This document shows positions 1-6,821 of a DNA stretch of 16,721 bases, piece by piece; the first letter of the stretch is position 1; every line of letters begins with the position of its first letter. Location of the stretch: assembly GCA_002429165.1 (NCBI GenBank), contig DIYV01000026.1, forward strand, positions 2,297 to 19,017. The letters run 5' to 3'. Under the pieces are notes generated by a model. It had not been told where the DNA came from. It saw only the letters and a program-made list of their open reading frames with translations, and ran no database searches. This DNA comes from Gallionella sp. UBA6045. Its GTDB lineage: Bacteria; Pseudomonadota; Gammaproteobacteria; Burkholderiales; Gallionellaceae. A program made the translations under genes and the position numbers.

Positions 1-62
1 ACTGATGGGACTACTAGCCATTCCACTAAGTTGCCAAAAAACGGCAACCAAGTGGCTGGTTA
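1..62 (+). repeat. Hairpin-unit repeat, locus 1a (one 48-nt unit)
   Basis: One unit spans 15-62. Three nested arm pairs are visible: TAGCCA (15-20) with TGGTTA (57-62), using one G-U pair; CCACT (23-27) with AGTGG (51-55); and GTTGCC (30-35) with GGCAAC (43-48). The loop is AAAAAAC (36-42). Bases 1-14 match the end of the 26-nt leader seen at the other loci, so the window edge cuts this copy. It has the same orientation as the locus at 274-395. Confidence 0.8.
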
Positions 63-71
63 TGCTGCGTT

Positions 72-131
72 GCGGAAAAAATTTCTTGCTTGCATATAAA
101 GCATATGTTGCGCGGCGGAAATTTTTTCCGC
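72..131. repeat. 14-bp perfect inverted repeat
   Basis: Positions 72-85 are the exact reverse complement of 118-131 (GCGGAAAAAATTTC against GAAATTTTTTCCGC). The 32-nt spacer contains a smaller CATAT/ATATG pair (93-97 with 103-107). It could be a terminator-like or cruciform structure. No gene in the window ends or starts next to it, so its role is open. Confidence 0.7.
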
Positions 132-166
132 GTCTTGCATTTGGGCGAACTCTGGATTTTTAGATA

Positions 167-205
167 TGTAGGTTGGGTTAGCGGTTTTATCGCGTAACCC
201 AACAA
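167..205. repeat. REP-like palindrome
   Basis: GTTGGGTTA (172-180) pairs with TAACCCAAC (195-203), and the short inner GCG/CGC adds pairs. From memory, the motif resembles a palindromic intergenic repeat built on GGTTGGGTTAGCG that is scattered in many proteobacterial genomes. Half of it (170-178) is repeated in inverted form at 397-405, directly behind the hairpin array. Between this palindrome and dut I see no gene, only repeats. Confidence 0.6.
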
Positions 206-273
206 ACACAGCTTCCAAATACTGGCATTTGTCGAAATGCTTGGATCTGTGGGGGTATGTGCAAAAATTCGCA

Positions 274-395
274 CCTGATGAAACTACTGATGAGACTAAT
301 AGCCATCTGACTAACCCAGCAAAAGACGCTGGATAAGTCATTGGTTATAGCCATTCGACTAGGCTGGCAAAAGACGCCAACCAAGTCGATGGTTA
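274..395 (+). repeat. Hairpin-unit repeat, locus 1b (leader plus two tandem 48-nt units)
   Basis: A 26-nt leader (274-299) starts with CCTGATGAAACTACTGATG and is itself two similar half-repeats. Unit 300-347 and unit 348-395 abut with no gap. In both, TAGCCA and TGGTTA form the outer stem. The inner stems differ: GACT/AGTC with CCAGC/GCTGG in the first, and TCGACT/AGTCGA with TGGC/GCCA in the second. Both loops are AAAAGAC (321-327 and 369-375). The array ends 28 nt beyond the dut stop codon, so a dut transcript reading through would carry its complement. Confidence 0.85.
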
Positions 396-423
396 TACCC
401 AACCTGCATGACTGATTAGCTCT

Positions 424-897
424 TCAGTGTTTACCGGTGCTGCCGAAACCGCCGCTGCCGCGTTCGCTCAACGGAAATTCTTCCACGATATTGAACTTCG
501 CCTGCATCACCGGCACGATCACCAGCTGTGCCATGCGCTCCATCGGCATCAGCGTGAAGGGTATCTGGCTGCGGTTCCATAACGAAACGAAAATCTGCCC
601 CTGATAATCCGAGTCGATCAGACCGACCAGGTTGCCCAGCACGATGCCGTGCTTATGCCCCAGGCCGGAACGCGGCAATATCATTGCGGCATAACCCGGG
701 TTGGACAAATGAATGGCGATACCGCTTGGGATAAGTTCGCATTGCTTGGGCTGAATCACCATGTTGTGTTCGATGCACGCGCGCAAATCAATCCCTGCCG
801 AACCGGCAGTTGCATAGCCGGGCATACTTGCATGCAAGCGGTGATCCAGAATTTTGACGTCGACAGGAATGTGTTCTGTTGGGGGAATGCGTTTCAT
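424..897 (-). CDS. dut: Deoxyuridine 5'-triphosphate nucleotidohydrolase (dUTPase)
   Basis: The 157-residue product hydrolyses dUTP to dUMP and pyrophosphate in the cytoplasm, which keeps uracil out of DNA and supplies the dTMP pathway. All five motifs of the homotrimeric dUTPase family are present in order: [31 protein letters not shown] and the C-terminal glycine-rich arm [10 protein letters not shown] that closes over the active site. Length is normal for the family. The ATG at 897 overlaps the coaBC stop in an ATGA (894-897), so the two genes are very probably translationally coupled in one operon; coaBC-dut is also the E. coli order. Behind the stop lies the hairpin array at 274-395 rather than another gene. 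Confidence 0.96.
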   Translation of the reverse strand: MKRIPPTEHIPVDVKILDHRLHASMPGYATAGSAGIDLRACIEHNMVIQPKQCELIPSGIAIHLSNPGYAAMILPRSGLGHKHGIVLGNLVGLIDSDYQGQIFVSLWNRSQIPFTLMPMERMAQLVIVPVMQAKFNIVEEFPLSERGSGGFGSTGKH

Positions 898-2081
898 TTC
901 AGTACTCCATTGTTACGTTGTGCTATGCGCTGCATCAATAGCCTTGCCAGCGTGAGTTTGTCGGCGCGCGGCAGAGTTTGCCGGCCGCTGTCATCGAACA
1001 ACACCAGTTCGTTGTCATCGCTGCCGACAGCCTGCTGCACAAGATTACCCACCAGCAAAGGCAGTTTTTTCGCGCGGCGTTTCTGTTCGGCATATTCCAC
1101 GAGATTCTCGCTTTCTGCGGCAAAACCCACGCAAAACGGGGGGTTGGTCAGGTTGGCGACATACCCAAGGATGTCCGGGTTGGGGACGAGGTCCAGAGTG
1201 AGATTTTTTTCACTCCTCTTGATCTTATGGGTGCCGGGTTGTGCGACACGGTAATCGGCCACCGCGGCCACGCCGATAAAAATATCGCAATTGCCGACAT
1301 GCTGCTTTACCGCCTCGAACATCTGTTCTGCACTTTGCACATCCACGCCTTGCACGCCGACGGGTTTGGTTAACGCTGTCGGCCCTGATACCAGCACCAC
1401 TTTCGCGCCCAGTTCCAGTGCGGCTTGTGCGATGGCATAGCCCATTTTGCCGGAGCTGCGATTGGTAATACCGCGCACGGTGTCTATCGCCTCGTAAGTC
1501 GGGCCGGCAGTGATCAGGATATTTGTTCCGGAAAGAATTTTGGGTTGAAAGAAGGCCGCAATGTCTCGTGCCAATTGCGCTGCTTCCCGCATCCGTCCCA
1601 TGCCTTCTTCGCCGCACGCCTGCACGCCGCTATCCGGGCCAAGCACCTGCACGCCATCGGCAATCAGTTGCGCGACGTTGCGCTGCGTAGCCGCATTCAG
1701 CCACATCTCGCGGTTCATCGCGGGCGCGATGATCAACGGGCACACACGCGCCAGACACAAGGTGGACAGCAAATCATCTGCCAGCCCATGCGCCAATTTG
1801 GCAATGAAATCGGCACTCGCGGGCGCGATCACAATCGCGTCCGCAGCACGGCTCAGGTTGATGTGCGCCATGCTGTTCGGCACACTCGCATCCCACTGGT
1901 CGGTAAACACCGTCTTGCCGGACAGACCCTGCATCGTGGTCGTCGTGATGAAATGGCAAGCCGCCTCGGTCATGACGACCTGCACCTCAATGTTCTGCTT
2001 GATCAGCAGACGCAGCAACTCCGCCGCCTTGTAGGCCGCGATACCGCCGGTGATGCCCAGGACTATGCGGTTTGAAGGCAT
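894..2081 (-). CDS. coaBC: Bifunctional phosphopantothenoylcysteine decarboxylase / phosphopantothenate-cysteine ligase
   Basis: The product (395 residues) performs two successive steps of coenzyme A synthesis: joining cysteine to 4'-phosphopantothenate, then decarboxylating the product with FMN. The N-terminal CoaC domain shows [11 protein letters not shown] (9-19), the catalytic-histidine segment NSMAHI (His73), PAMNREMW (120-127) and the active-site-cysteine motif [10 protein letters not shown] (Cys156). The C-terminal CoaB domain starts near residue 187 with [18 protein letters not shown], then SSGKMG and the conserved HKIKR (285-289). In my recollection the family usually has Pro where this has Thr201. 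The ATG at 2081 puts the flavin motif at the usual distance. An ATG at 2108 would add nine residues; neither has a clear Shine-Dalgarno. The frame stays open much further upstream, but that overlaps radC and is not coding. Confidence 0.95.
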   Translation of the reverse strand: MPSNRIVLGITGGIAAYKAAELLRLLIKQNIEVQVVMTEAACHFITTTTMQGLSGKTVFTDQWDASVPNSMAHINLSRAADAIVIAPASADFIAKLAHGLADDLLSTLCLARVCPLIIAPAMNREMWLNAATQRNVAQLIADGVQVLGPDSGVQACGEEGMGRMREAAQLARDIAAFFQPKILSGTNILITAGPTYEAIDTVRGITNRSSGKMGYAIAQAALELGAKVVLVSGPTALTKPVGVQGVDVQSAEQMFEAVKQHVGNCDIFIGVAAVADYRVAQPGTHKIKRSEKNLTLDLVPNPDILGYVANLTNPPFCVGFAAESENLVEYAEQKRRAKKLPLLVGNLVQQAVGSDDNELVLFDDSGRQTLPRADKLTLARLLMQRIAQRNNGVLK

Positions 2082-2132
2082 GATGCGTTTTGTCTTTTCT
2101 TGTTCCATAATGCTGCGCATATTAACAAGAAA

Positions 2133-2153
2133 CAGCCCGTCTGGGCTGGGAGG
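2133..2153 (+). promoter_or_regulatory. Hairpin and ribosome binding site in front of radC
   Basis: CAGCCC (2133-2138) pairs perfectly with GGGCTG (2143-2148) around a GTCT loop. The second arm touches the Shine-Dalgarno GGGAGG (2148-2153), which sets the radC start at 2158. The dyad sits in the short divergent gap between coaBC and radC. It could be a leader hairpin or a DNA operator; the sequence does not decide. Confidence 0.45.
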
Positions 2154-2157
2154 ATAT

Positions 2158-2832
2158 ATGGCGATCACAGACTGGCCTGAAGGCGAACGACCGCGCGAGA
2201 AACTCTTGATCAGGGGTGCGTCCTCGCTTTCCGATGCCGAGTTGCTGGCGATCTTTTTGCGCACCGGGGTGACGGGAAAAAGTGCGGTGGATCTGGCGCG
2301 CGAATTGCTCACCCGGTTTGGCAGTCTGACGCAATTATTTGCCACCAGCGAGGCGGATTTCTGCGCAGTGCGCGGCATGGGTCAGGCCAAGTTTGTGCAA
2401 CTGCAAGCGGTGCTGGAAATGTCGCGGCGAGCGCTCAAGGAGGAATTGCAGCGCGGCGATGCACTCAACTCGCCGCGTGCCGTGCGCGATTATTTGCAAC
2501 TATTACTGGGCGGACGGCATCAGGAAGTATTTCTGGTGCTGTTTCTCGATACTCAGCATCGCGTGATCGCCTCGGAAGAGTTGTTTCACGGCACGCTCAG
2601 CCAGACCAGCGTGTATCCGCGCGAAGTGGTCAAGCGTGCGCTGGCGCACAACGCGGCTGCCGTGATACTTGCCCACAACCATCCCTCAGGTGTAGCCGAA
2701 CCCAGCCAATCGGATCGACTGTTAACCGATGCGCTCAAACAGGCACTGAGTCTGGTGGATGTGCGCGTGCTGGATCACTTCGTGGTGGCGGTGGGACAGA
2801 CCCTGTCGTTTGCGGAAAAAGGGTTGATATAA
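2158..2832 (+). CDS. radC: RadC family JAB/MPN-domain protein
   Basis: The product is 224 residues, the normal length for the family. A helix-hairpin-helix-like segment (about 60-90, centred on [10 protein letters not shown]) precedes a JAB/MPN metalloprotease-like domain. The JAMM metal site is intact: Glu near 140, then HNHPSG (His173, His175), Ser183 and Asp186 in HxHx7SxxD spacing. The name comes from an old E. coli radiation phenotype that was later reassigned, so the cellular role is unsettled; DNA repair or recombination is only assumed. The start is fixed by GGGAGG five bases before the ATG. Translation from upstream start codons would extend over coaBC and is unlikely. The gene is divergent from coaBC-dut, as in E. 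coli. Confidence 0.94.
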   Translation: MAITDWPEGERPREKLLIRGASSLSDAELLAIFLRTGVTGKSAVDLARELLTRFGSLTQLFATSEADFCAVRGMGQAKFVQLQAVLEMSRRALKEELQRGDALNSPRAVRDYLQLLLGGRHQEVFLVLFLDTQHRVIASEELFHGTLSQTSVYPREVVKRALAHNAAAVILAHNHPSGVAEPSQSDRLLTDALKQALSLVDVRVLDHFVVAVGQTLSFAEKGLI

Positions 2833-2850
2833 CACGGGCTTTTCGTCATT

Positions 2851-2878
2851 TTGACCTCACCAAGTGTAAGAGTACTAT
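2851..2878 (+). promoter_or_regulatory. Probable sigma-70 promoter for the first TPR/barrel gene
   Basis: TTGACC (2851-2856) and TACTAT (2873-2878) are separated by 16 nt and lie between radC and the first barrel gene. Transcription would start near 2885, giving a leader of about 28 nt with GGTGGA (2903-2908) as ribosome binding site. This would uncouple the barrel gene from radC. Confidence 0.5.
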
Positions 2879-2912
2879 GCTGTCAAGAACAAATATAACG
2901 CGGGTGGAAATC

Positions 2913-4340
2913 ATGAAATTTGCAAAAGCGCTGGGATTGATGTGTGGCAGTTTTATGCTGGTGGCAAACGGGGTATCTGCTCAAGAGCTTGAACAGAAAA
3001 CGGGCCAGCCTCCCGGGCCTGAATCTCAAAAACCAGCCGAGAGTGATGCCCGTGACAAACCACTGCGCGATGCCGAAGCCTTGATGAAAGCCGGCAAGCC
3101 CGCCGATGCATATAATCTTCTGGCACCGCTCGAGTTCGACCGTTCCGGTGAGGTGCGCTTTGACTACCTGATTGGTATTGCCGCGTTGGACAGCGGCAAG
3201 CCGGATAAAGCCACGCTTGCCTTTGAGCGGGTGCTGGCAGTGGATCCGAATTTTGCCGGTGCTCGTCTTGATATGGCGCGCGCCTATTATCAACTCGGCG
3301 ATCTGCCGCGTGCCAAGACCGAGTTTGAAACTGTGTCCAAACAAAACCCTCCCGAAGCGGCGCGCGCCACCATCAAAAAATATCTGGATGCAATCGCCGC
3401 CCAGCAGTCGGCCAAACAAACCCGTTTCAGCGCCTATGTGGAAGGGGGGCTGGGACATGATACCAACGTCAACAACTCCACCAGTCAGGCGCAGATCAGT
3501 GTTCCCTATTTCAATAATGCAGTGTTCACGCTGAGCCCGACCAATCTGAAAACCGCCGATAACTACTATAGCGCTGCCACCGGCGGAGAGGTCAGCCACA
3601 GCTTTAATAATAATTGGGGCTTATACGCCGGTGCGGATCTGCGCCAGCGCGGCAATCAAACCGAAACCGCTTTTGACACGCTGAGTCTGGATGGCCGGGC
3701 AGGCGTGATATTTGCCAGCAGCGAAAAAAATATGTTCCGTATTGGTGGAACAAAGGGGCGCTATAACCTGGCGAGAGTGCACGACCACGATTCTTCCGGC
3801 TTCAATGCGGACTGGAGGCATGTGTACGACCCTGCAAATCAAGCTAGCCTGTTTGTGCAGTATGGGCGCTATCGTTACGTGAATCCCGCAATGAGTATCC
3901 AGGATTTCGATCAGGCCACGCTCGGCACCGGCTGGCTGCATGTATTGGCGGAGGGGAAATCCGTATTGTTTGGCAGTTTGTTCTTGGCGAATGAAAACGA
4001 TGTGGCGCCCATTACGCCGACCAACCCCAGCGGGGGTCGTGCCGATGGCAACAAGAACGCGCTGGGCTTGCGCGCAGGAGGACAAACTGCGGTGGGAACG
4101 CGCACCGAGTTGTTCGTTAATCTGGGATTGCAAGCGGGTGTATATGACAAGACCAACGCGTCGTTTTTGATAAAACGCAAGGACAATCAACTGGATCTGT
4201 CTGTCGGTGCGAACTGGCATTGGGACAGGAACTGGACGCTGCGACCACAGTTGAACTATACGAAAAATGATTCCAATATTGCCATTTATAGCTTTGACCG
4301 GGCGGATGTTTCTTTGACGCTACGCCGTGATTTTCGTTAA
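2913..4340 (+). CDS. TPR/beta-barrel outer-membrane protein, Slam-like (DUF560), paralogue 1
   Basis: The 475-residue precursor has a signal peptide (1-23, cleavage likely after GVSA). A Pro/Gln-rich linker leads to a TPR module (about 54-165, including EVRFDYLIGIAALDSGKPDK and ARLDMARAYYQLGD). A C-terminal region rich in alternating aromatic and polar strands starts near 171 with RFSAYVEGGLGHDTNVNN and ends YSFDRADVSLTLRRDFR, as outer-membrane barrels do. The N-terminal TPR plus C-terminal barrel is the architecture of surface lipoprotein assembly modifiers (Slam), which move lipoproteins or soluble proteins to the cell surface. That function is inferred. I chose the ATG at 2913 because GGTGGA stands four bases ahead and the signal peptide starts there; the in-frame ATG at 2877 lacks both. 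The paralogue at 5400 shares the TPR module almost unchanged. Confidence 0.85.
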   Translation: MKFAKALGLMCGSFMLVANGVSAQELEQKTGQPPGPESQKPAESDARDKPLRDAEALMKAGKPADAYNLLAPLEFDRSGEVRFDYLIGIAALDSGKPDKATLAFERVLAVDPNFAGARLDMARAYYQLGDLPRAKTEFETVSKQNPPEAARATIKKYLDAIAAQQSAKQTRFSAYVEGGLGHDTNVNNSTSQAQISVPYFNNAVFTLSPTNLKTADNYYSAATGGEVSHSFNNNWGLYAGADLRQRGNQTETAFDTLSLDGRAGVIFASSEKNMFRIGGTKGRYNLARVHDHDSSGFNADWRHVYDPANQASLFVQYGRYRYVNPAMSIQDFDQATLGTGWLHVLAEGKSVLFGSLFLANENDVAPITPTNPSGGRADGNKNALGLRAGGQTAVGTRTELFVNLGLQAGVYDKTNASFLIKRKDNQLDLSVGANWHWDRNWTLRPQLNYTKNDSNIAIYSFDRADVSLTLRRDFR

Positions 4341-4363
4341 TCGAAACTGAGTGAGGTGCAATC

Positions 4364-4546
4364 ATGAATGCCACCGGAAACAATGTGCCCATCATTCAAC
4401 AAGCCGTGTTCTACGCATCCAGCCTGGAGCCGGCAACCAGTATCGCATTTGGCGGTGACTTGCATCGCCGGCACTTGCGGAGCAGCGCAGGGAGGGATAG
4501 TCATCGGCAAGTTCACCGGCGCTGGGGCGATCGGGGGCGGCAATGA
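4364..4546 (+). CDS. Doubtful small ORF behind the first barrel gene
   Basis: An ATG follows GAGGTG (4353-4358) at good spacing, 23 nt after the barrel stop. This mirrors the 21-nt gap between the second barrel gene and its FecR gene. The 60-residue product starts MNATGNNVPIIQQAVFYASS and turns basic and low in character after residue 33. In the next frame the same DNA reads a glycine-rich stretch (CIAGTCGAAQGGIVIGKFTG) up to an opal codon past the terminator. The change in character suggests a gene decayed by frameshift rather than an intact one. I recognise no family and see no clear match to the FecR gene. Confidence 0.25.
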   Translation: MNATGNNVPIIQQAVFYASSLEPATSIAFGGDLHRRHLRSSAGRDSHRQVHRRWGDRGRQ

Positions 4547-4623
4547 GTTATGGGCTGCAAAATGGCGCAACCACGATCCCCGGCGTGACGGCATTCCATT
4601 GTTAAACAGTCTTTGTACAAAAC

Positions 4624-4655
4624 AAAAGCCCCGCTGCGGCAGGGCTTGTTATTTG
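4624..4655 (+). terminator. Intrinsic terminator behind the first barrel gene
   Basis: AAGCCCCGC (4626-4634) pairs with GGCAGGGCTT (4638-4647) around a tiny loop, apart from one unpaired A (4641), with A's before and a T-rich tail after. It resembles the terminator at 7731-7752 in stem sequence and in its distance (about 22 nt) to the purB-like stop codon that follows. Confidence 0.75.
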
Positions 4656-4668
4656 CAAAATCAATAAA

Positions 4669-4737
4669 TCAGATGCGCTTCGCCAACGCAGCCGCGATGT
4701 GATTGTGCGAGTTTTGGTGCAACAAACGCGCGTTGCA
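4669..4737 (-). pseudogene. Remnant resembling the 3' end of purB
   Basis: Read on the minus strand, these 22 sense codons and a TGA give CNARLLHQNSHNHIAAALAKRI. The intact purB in this window ends [22 protein letters not shown]. The two share RLL, Ser, Ile and the last five residues LAKRI before a TGA, with small gaps between. A TAA at 4738-4740 cuts the frame upstream. The remnant lies about 22 nt from a terminator, just as the real purB stop does from the one at 7731-7752. The match is short, so chance is not excluded, but shared context makes a duplicated purB tail the better reading. Confidence 0.5.
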
Positions 4738-4877
4738 TTACATCGTTTGTTTTCCTGCAAGCAGGTTCTCGCCGGTTATGTGCGATAACGTACAGAATGC
4801 TCGATAACATTCGAATACTGTGTCGTCCGGCAAGCGGGTTCGTCGTTTGTCATTTCTATCTTTTGGAGAAAATATAT

Positions 4878-5105
4878 ATGGAAAACCAATTAAATACCCA
4901 AGCATTAAGAAGTGTGCAACTTGATAAGCTGAAAGAATTGCAAGCACAACAAAAAAATTTGAAGCAATTGCAGGCAGAATTGGAAAAGATCAATTTAAAA
5001 ATCAAAAACAAGGATGCTCTGTCGCCCGATGACGTTGCATATCTCGGCCAACTCGGCTGGCTTGCCGCGTTGGCAGTGACGATAGCCAGCATCGCCGTCT
5101 TTTAG
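4878..5105 (+). CDS. Small coiled-coil protein with C-terminal membrane segment
   Basis: This is a 75-residue product of unknown family. Residues about 12-48 form a heptad-like, Leu/Gln/Lys-rich helix (for example LDKLKELQAQQKNLKQLQAE), a likely coiled coil. After the polar turn DALSPDDVAY comes a hydrophobic segment (GWLAALAVTIASIAVF) ending at the C-terminus, suggesting a tail-anchored inner-membrane protein. No signal peptide or lipobox is visible. The ATG is set by GGAGAA (4865-4870), seven bases upstream. Codons are clearly more A/T-rich than in neighbouring genes, which hints at separate origin. It stands alone between the two barrel genes with roughly 140 nt of unassigned DNA ahead and 290 nt behind. 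Strong ribosome binding and ordered layout favour a real gene; the function is unknown. Confidence 0.7.
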   Translation: MENQLNTQALRSVQLDKLKELQAQQKNLKQLQAELEKINLKIKNKDALSPDDVAYLGQLGWLAALAVTIASIAVF

Positions 5106-5270
5106 TTTAAAAACAGCCTATATTTAAGCGAAAACACGGAAGTTGCAGCATTGCACGATGGTCTGGATCGTTTTGCTCATCAATTCAAAGTTTGTTTTCA
5201 GCATTCCGGAAAAAATCAAAAGCCTATTTTTTATCAGACACACCGCTTGGATTCTCATAAAGCTTGATGG

Positions 5271-5301
5271 TTGGCCTTCTATCCTTGCTTTTGGGTAAAA
5301 T
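5271..5301 (+). promoter_or_regulatory. Weak promoter candidate for the second barrel gene
   Basis: TTGGCC (5271-5276) and TAAAAT (5296-5301) are separated by 19 nt, longer than ideal. The gap 5106-5399 is A/T-rich and holds no other gene or clear terminator that I can support. The promoter of the 5400-7709 pair should lie here, but this candidate is tentative. Confidence 0.3.
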
Positions 5302-5399
5302 ATGGCCGATATGAGTGGAACCATTCGCTCAATCGAGATTCCATATAAATTGAGTATCTTGGCAGCTGTGGATAAGTACGAATATACAAGGTGAAGGTT

Positions 5400-6800
5400 A
5401 TGAGAATTGCAATATCGGCAAGTTGGCTATTGCCTGGATTGATGTTGGCGGCAAGCGGGGCATATGCTCAGGGCACAGGGCAGAAGCAGCCTCAGCGTGC
5501 CGAACCCGCAGTTCAAAAACCGGTTGAAATCGATGTAAATGAAAAGCTGCTGGGCGAAGCCGAGGCCTTGATGAAAGCGGGCAAGCCGGAGCTCGCCTAT
5601 AAGCTGCTGGAGCCGTTCGAGTTTGATCGTGCCGGGGAGGTGCGCTTTGATTATTTGATCGGGATTGCAGCATTGGATAGCGGCAAGCCGGATAAAGCCA
5701 CACTTGCGTTCGAGCGTGTGCTGGCAGAGGATCCTAATTATGCCGGTGCGCGCCTGGATATGGCGCGTGCCTATTATCAACTCGGAGACATGCAGCGTGC
5801 GAAGACCGAATTTGAAACCGTGCTGGATGAAAATCCATCTGCCGCGGTGCGTGCCACTATACAAAAGTATCTGGATGACATAGCAGAGCGGGAAACCGGA
5901 AGGAAAACGCGTATCAGTGGTTATGCTGAGGGAACGGCCGGGCGTGATACCAATGTCAATAATGCATCGGAAGTCCCGAACAACGTTATTACGCCAACAC
6001 TTATTACGAGCAATACGGAAATACCCGACAATTATTTAGGAGTGGCTGCAGGCGGAGAAATCAGCCACGATCTGAATGCCAATTTTCGATTGTATGCGGG
6101 AGCGGATATAAACAAGCGCAATTACTACCGGCAAAAGAGTTTTGATTTGTTCAGTACGGAAGAGCGTGCCGGTATGATCTATGGCACTGGAACTGACCGT
6201 TACCGCATCGGCATGTCAGCAGGGCAGAACAACCAGGGCGGAGCGCGATATTACAATTCATCCGGAGTGAATGCGGAATGGCGCCATGCGCTTGGTGCCA
6301 GCCAGCAGTTGAATGTATTCGGGCAGTATGTGCAATATCGCTATGCCGATCCTGTCTTGCAGTTGAATAACATCAACCAGCTTGTTGCCGGTGTCGGCAT
6401 GCTGCATATGCTGGGGAAATCAGCGCTGTTCGGCAGTTTGTATCTCGGAACCGAGAATGATGTCGGACCGGCAACGTTATCCGGACCCGGAGGCGGACGA
6501 ACCGATGGAGCCAAGCGTTTTGCCGGAATCCGCGCCGGCGGCCAGGCAGCCGTCGGTGAAAGCGCAAAACTGTTCTTCGGCGCAGGGGAACAATTCGGCT
6601 ATTTCAGCAATGTCGACCCGCTGATTTCGAGTCACCGGACGGACCGTCTGGGTGACCTGACCGTGGGGGTGAACTGGTATCTGGACGATCTATGGGTGGT
6701 GCGGCCGCAGCTGGCGCGTTATATCAACACGTCGAATGTCGCCGTGTATTCCTATGACCGGAACGATTACTCGTTAACGGTACGGCGCAATTTCAAATAG
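5400..6800 (+). CDS. TPR/beta-barrel outer-membrane protein, Slam-like (DUF560), paralogue 2
   Basis: This 466-residue precursor has the same plan as the protein at 2913: signal peptide (1-23, cleavage after GAYA), a Pro/Gln-rich linker, a TPR module (54-165), and a barrel region from about 171 (RISGYAEGTAGRDTNVNNAS) to the end (YSYDRNDYSLTVRRNFK). Residues 54-141 align with the first paralogue without gaps and differ at about ten positions, whereas signal, linker and barrel differ widely. I place the start at the ATG at 5400, with AAGGTG (5388-5393) six bases ahead; the in-frame GTG at 5391 overlaps that site. The FecR gene starts 21 nt after the stop, so the two are probably one operon. Export or surface assembly of a protein substrate is inferred from the Slam-like architecture; no cargo lipoprotein is encoded here. 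Confidence 0.85.
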   Translation: MRIAISASWLLPGLMLAASGAYAQGTGQKQPQRAEPAVQKPVEIDVNEKLLGEAEALMKAGKPELAYKLLEPFEFDRAGEVRFDYLIGIAALDSGKPDKATLAFERVLAEDPNYAGARLDMARAYYQLGDMQRAKTEFETVLDENPSAAVRATIQKYLDDIAERETGRKTRISGYAEGTAGRDTNVNNASEVPNNVITPTLITSNTEIPDNYLGVAAGGEISHDLNANFRLYAGADINKRNYYRQKSFDLFSTEERAGMIYGTGTDRYRIGMSAGQNNQGGARYYNSSGVNAEWRHALGASQQLNVFGQYVQYRYADPVLQLNNINQLVAGVGMLHMLGKSALFGSLYLGTENDVGPATLSGPGGGRTDGAKRFAGIRAGGQAAVGESAKLFFGAGEQFGYFSNVDPLISSHRTDRLGDLTVGVNWYLDDLWVVRPQLARYINTSNVAVYSYDRNDYSLTVRRNFK

Positions 6801-6821
6801 CCGTATTCAAAAGGAATTGAT

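Noticed and set aside
274..395. CRISPR array
   Set aside because: Units abut without spacers, each is a long palindrome with variable stems, there are only two here, and no cas gene is present.
2913..2980. Lipobox around Cys11 of the first barrel protein
   Set aside because: The residues before the cysteine (GLM) do not fit a lipobox, and a normal signal peptidase I site (VSA) follows.
2883..3599. Long minus-strand open frame (238 codons) opposite the first barrel gene
   Set aside because: It is antisense to a gene with signal peptide, TPR and barrel, has no recognisable domain or ribosome binding site, and follows from the codon pattern of the real gene.
4368..4667. 99-codon frame behind the first barrel gene as an intact gene
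   Set aside because: It lacks its own ribosome binding site at proper spacing and runs through the terminator hairpin to the edge of the purB remnant; kept only as a possible frameshifted part.
5359..5388. Promoter TTGGCA/TATACA for the second barrel gene
   Set aside because: The start of transcription would fall inside the ribosome binding site of the ATG at 5400.
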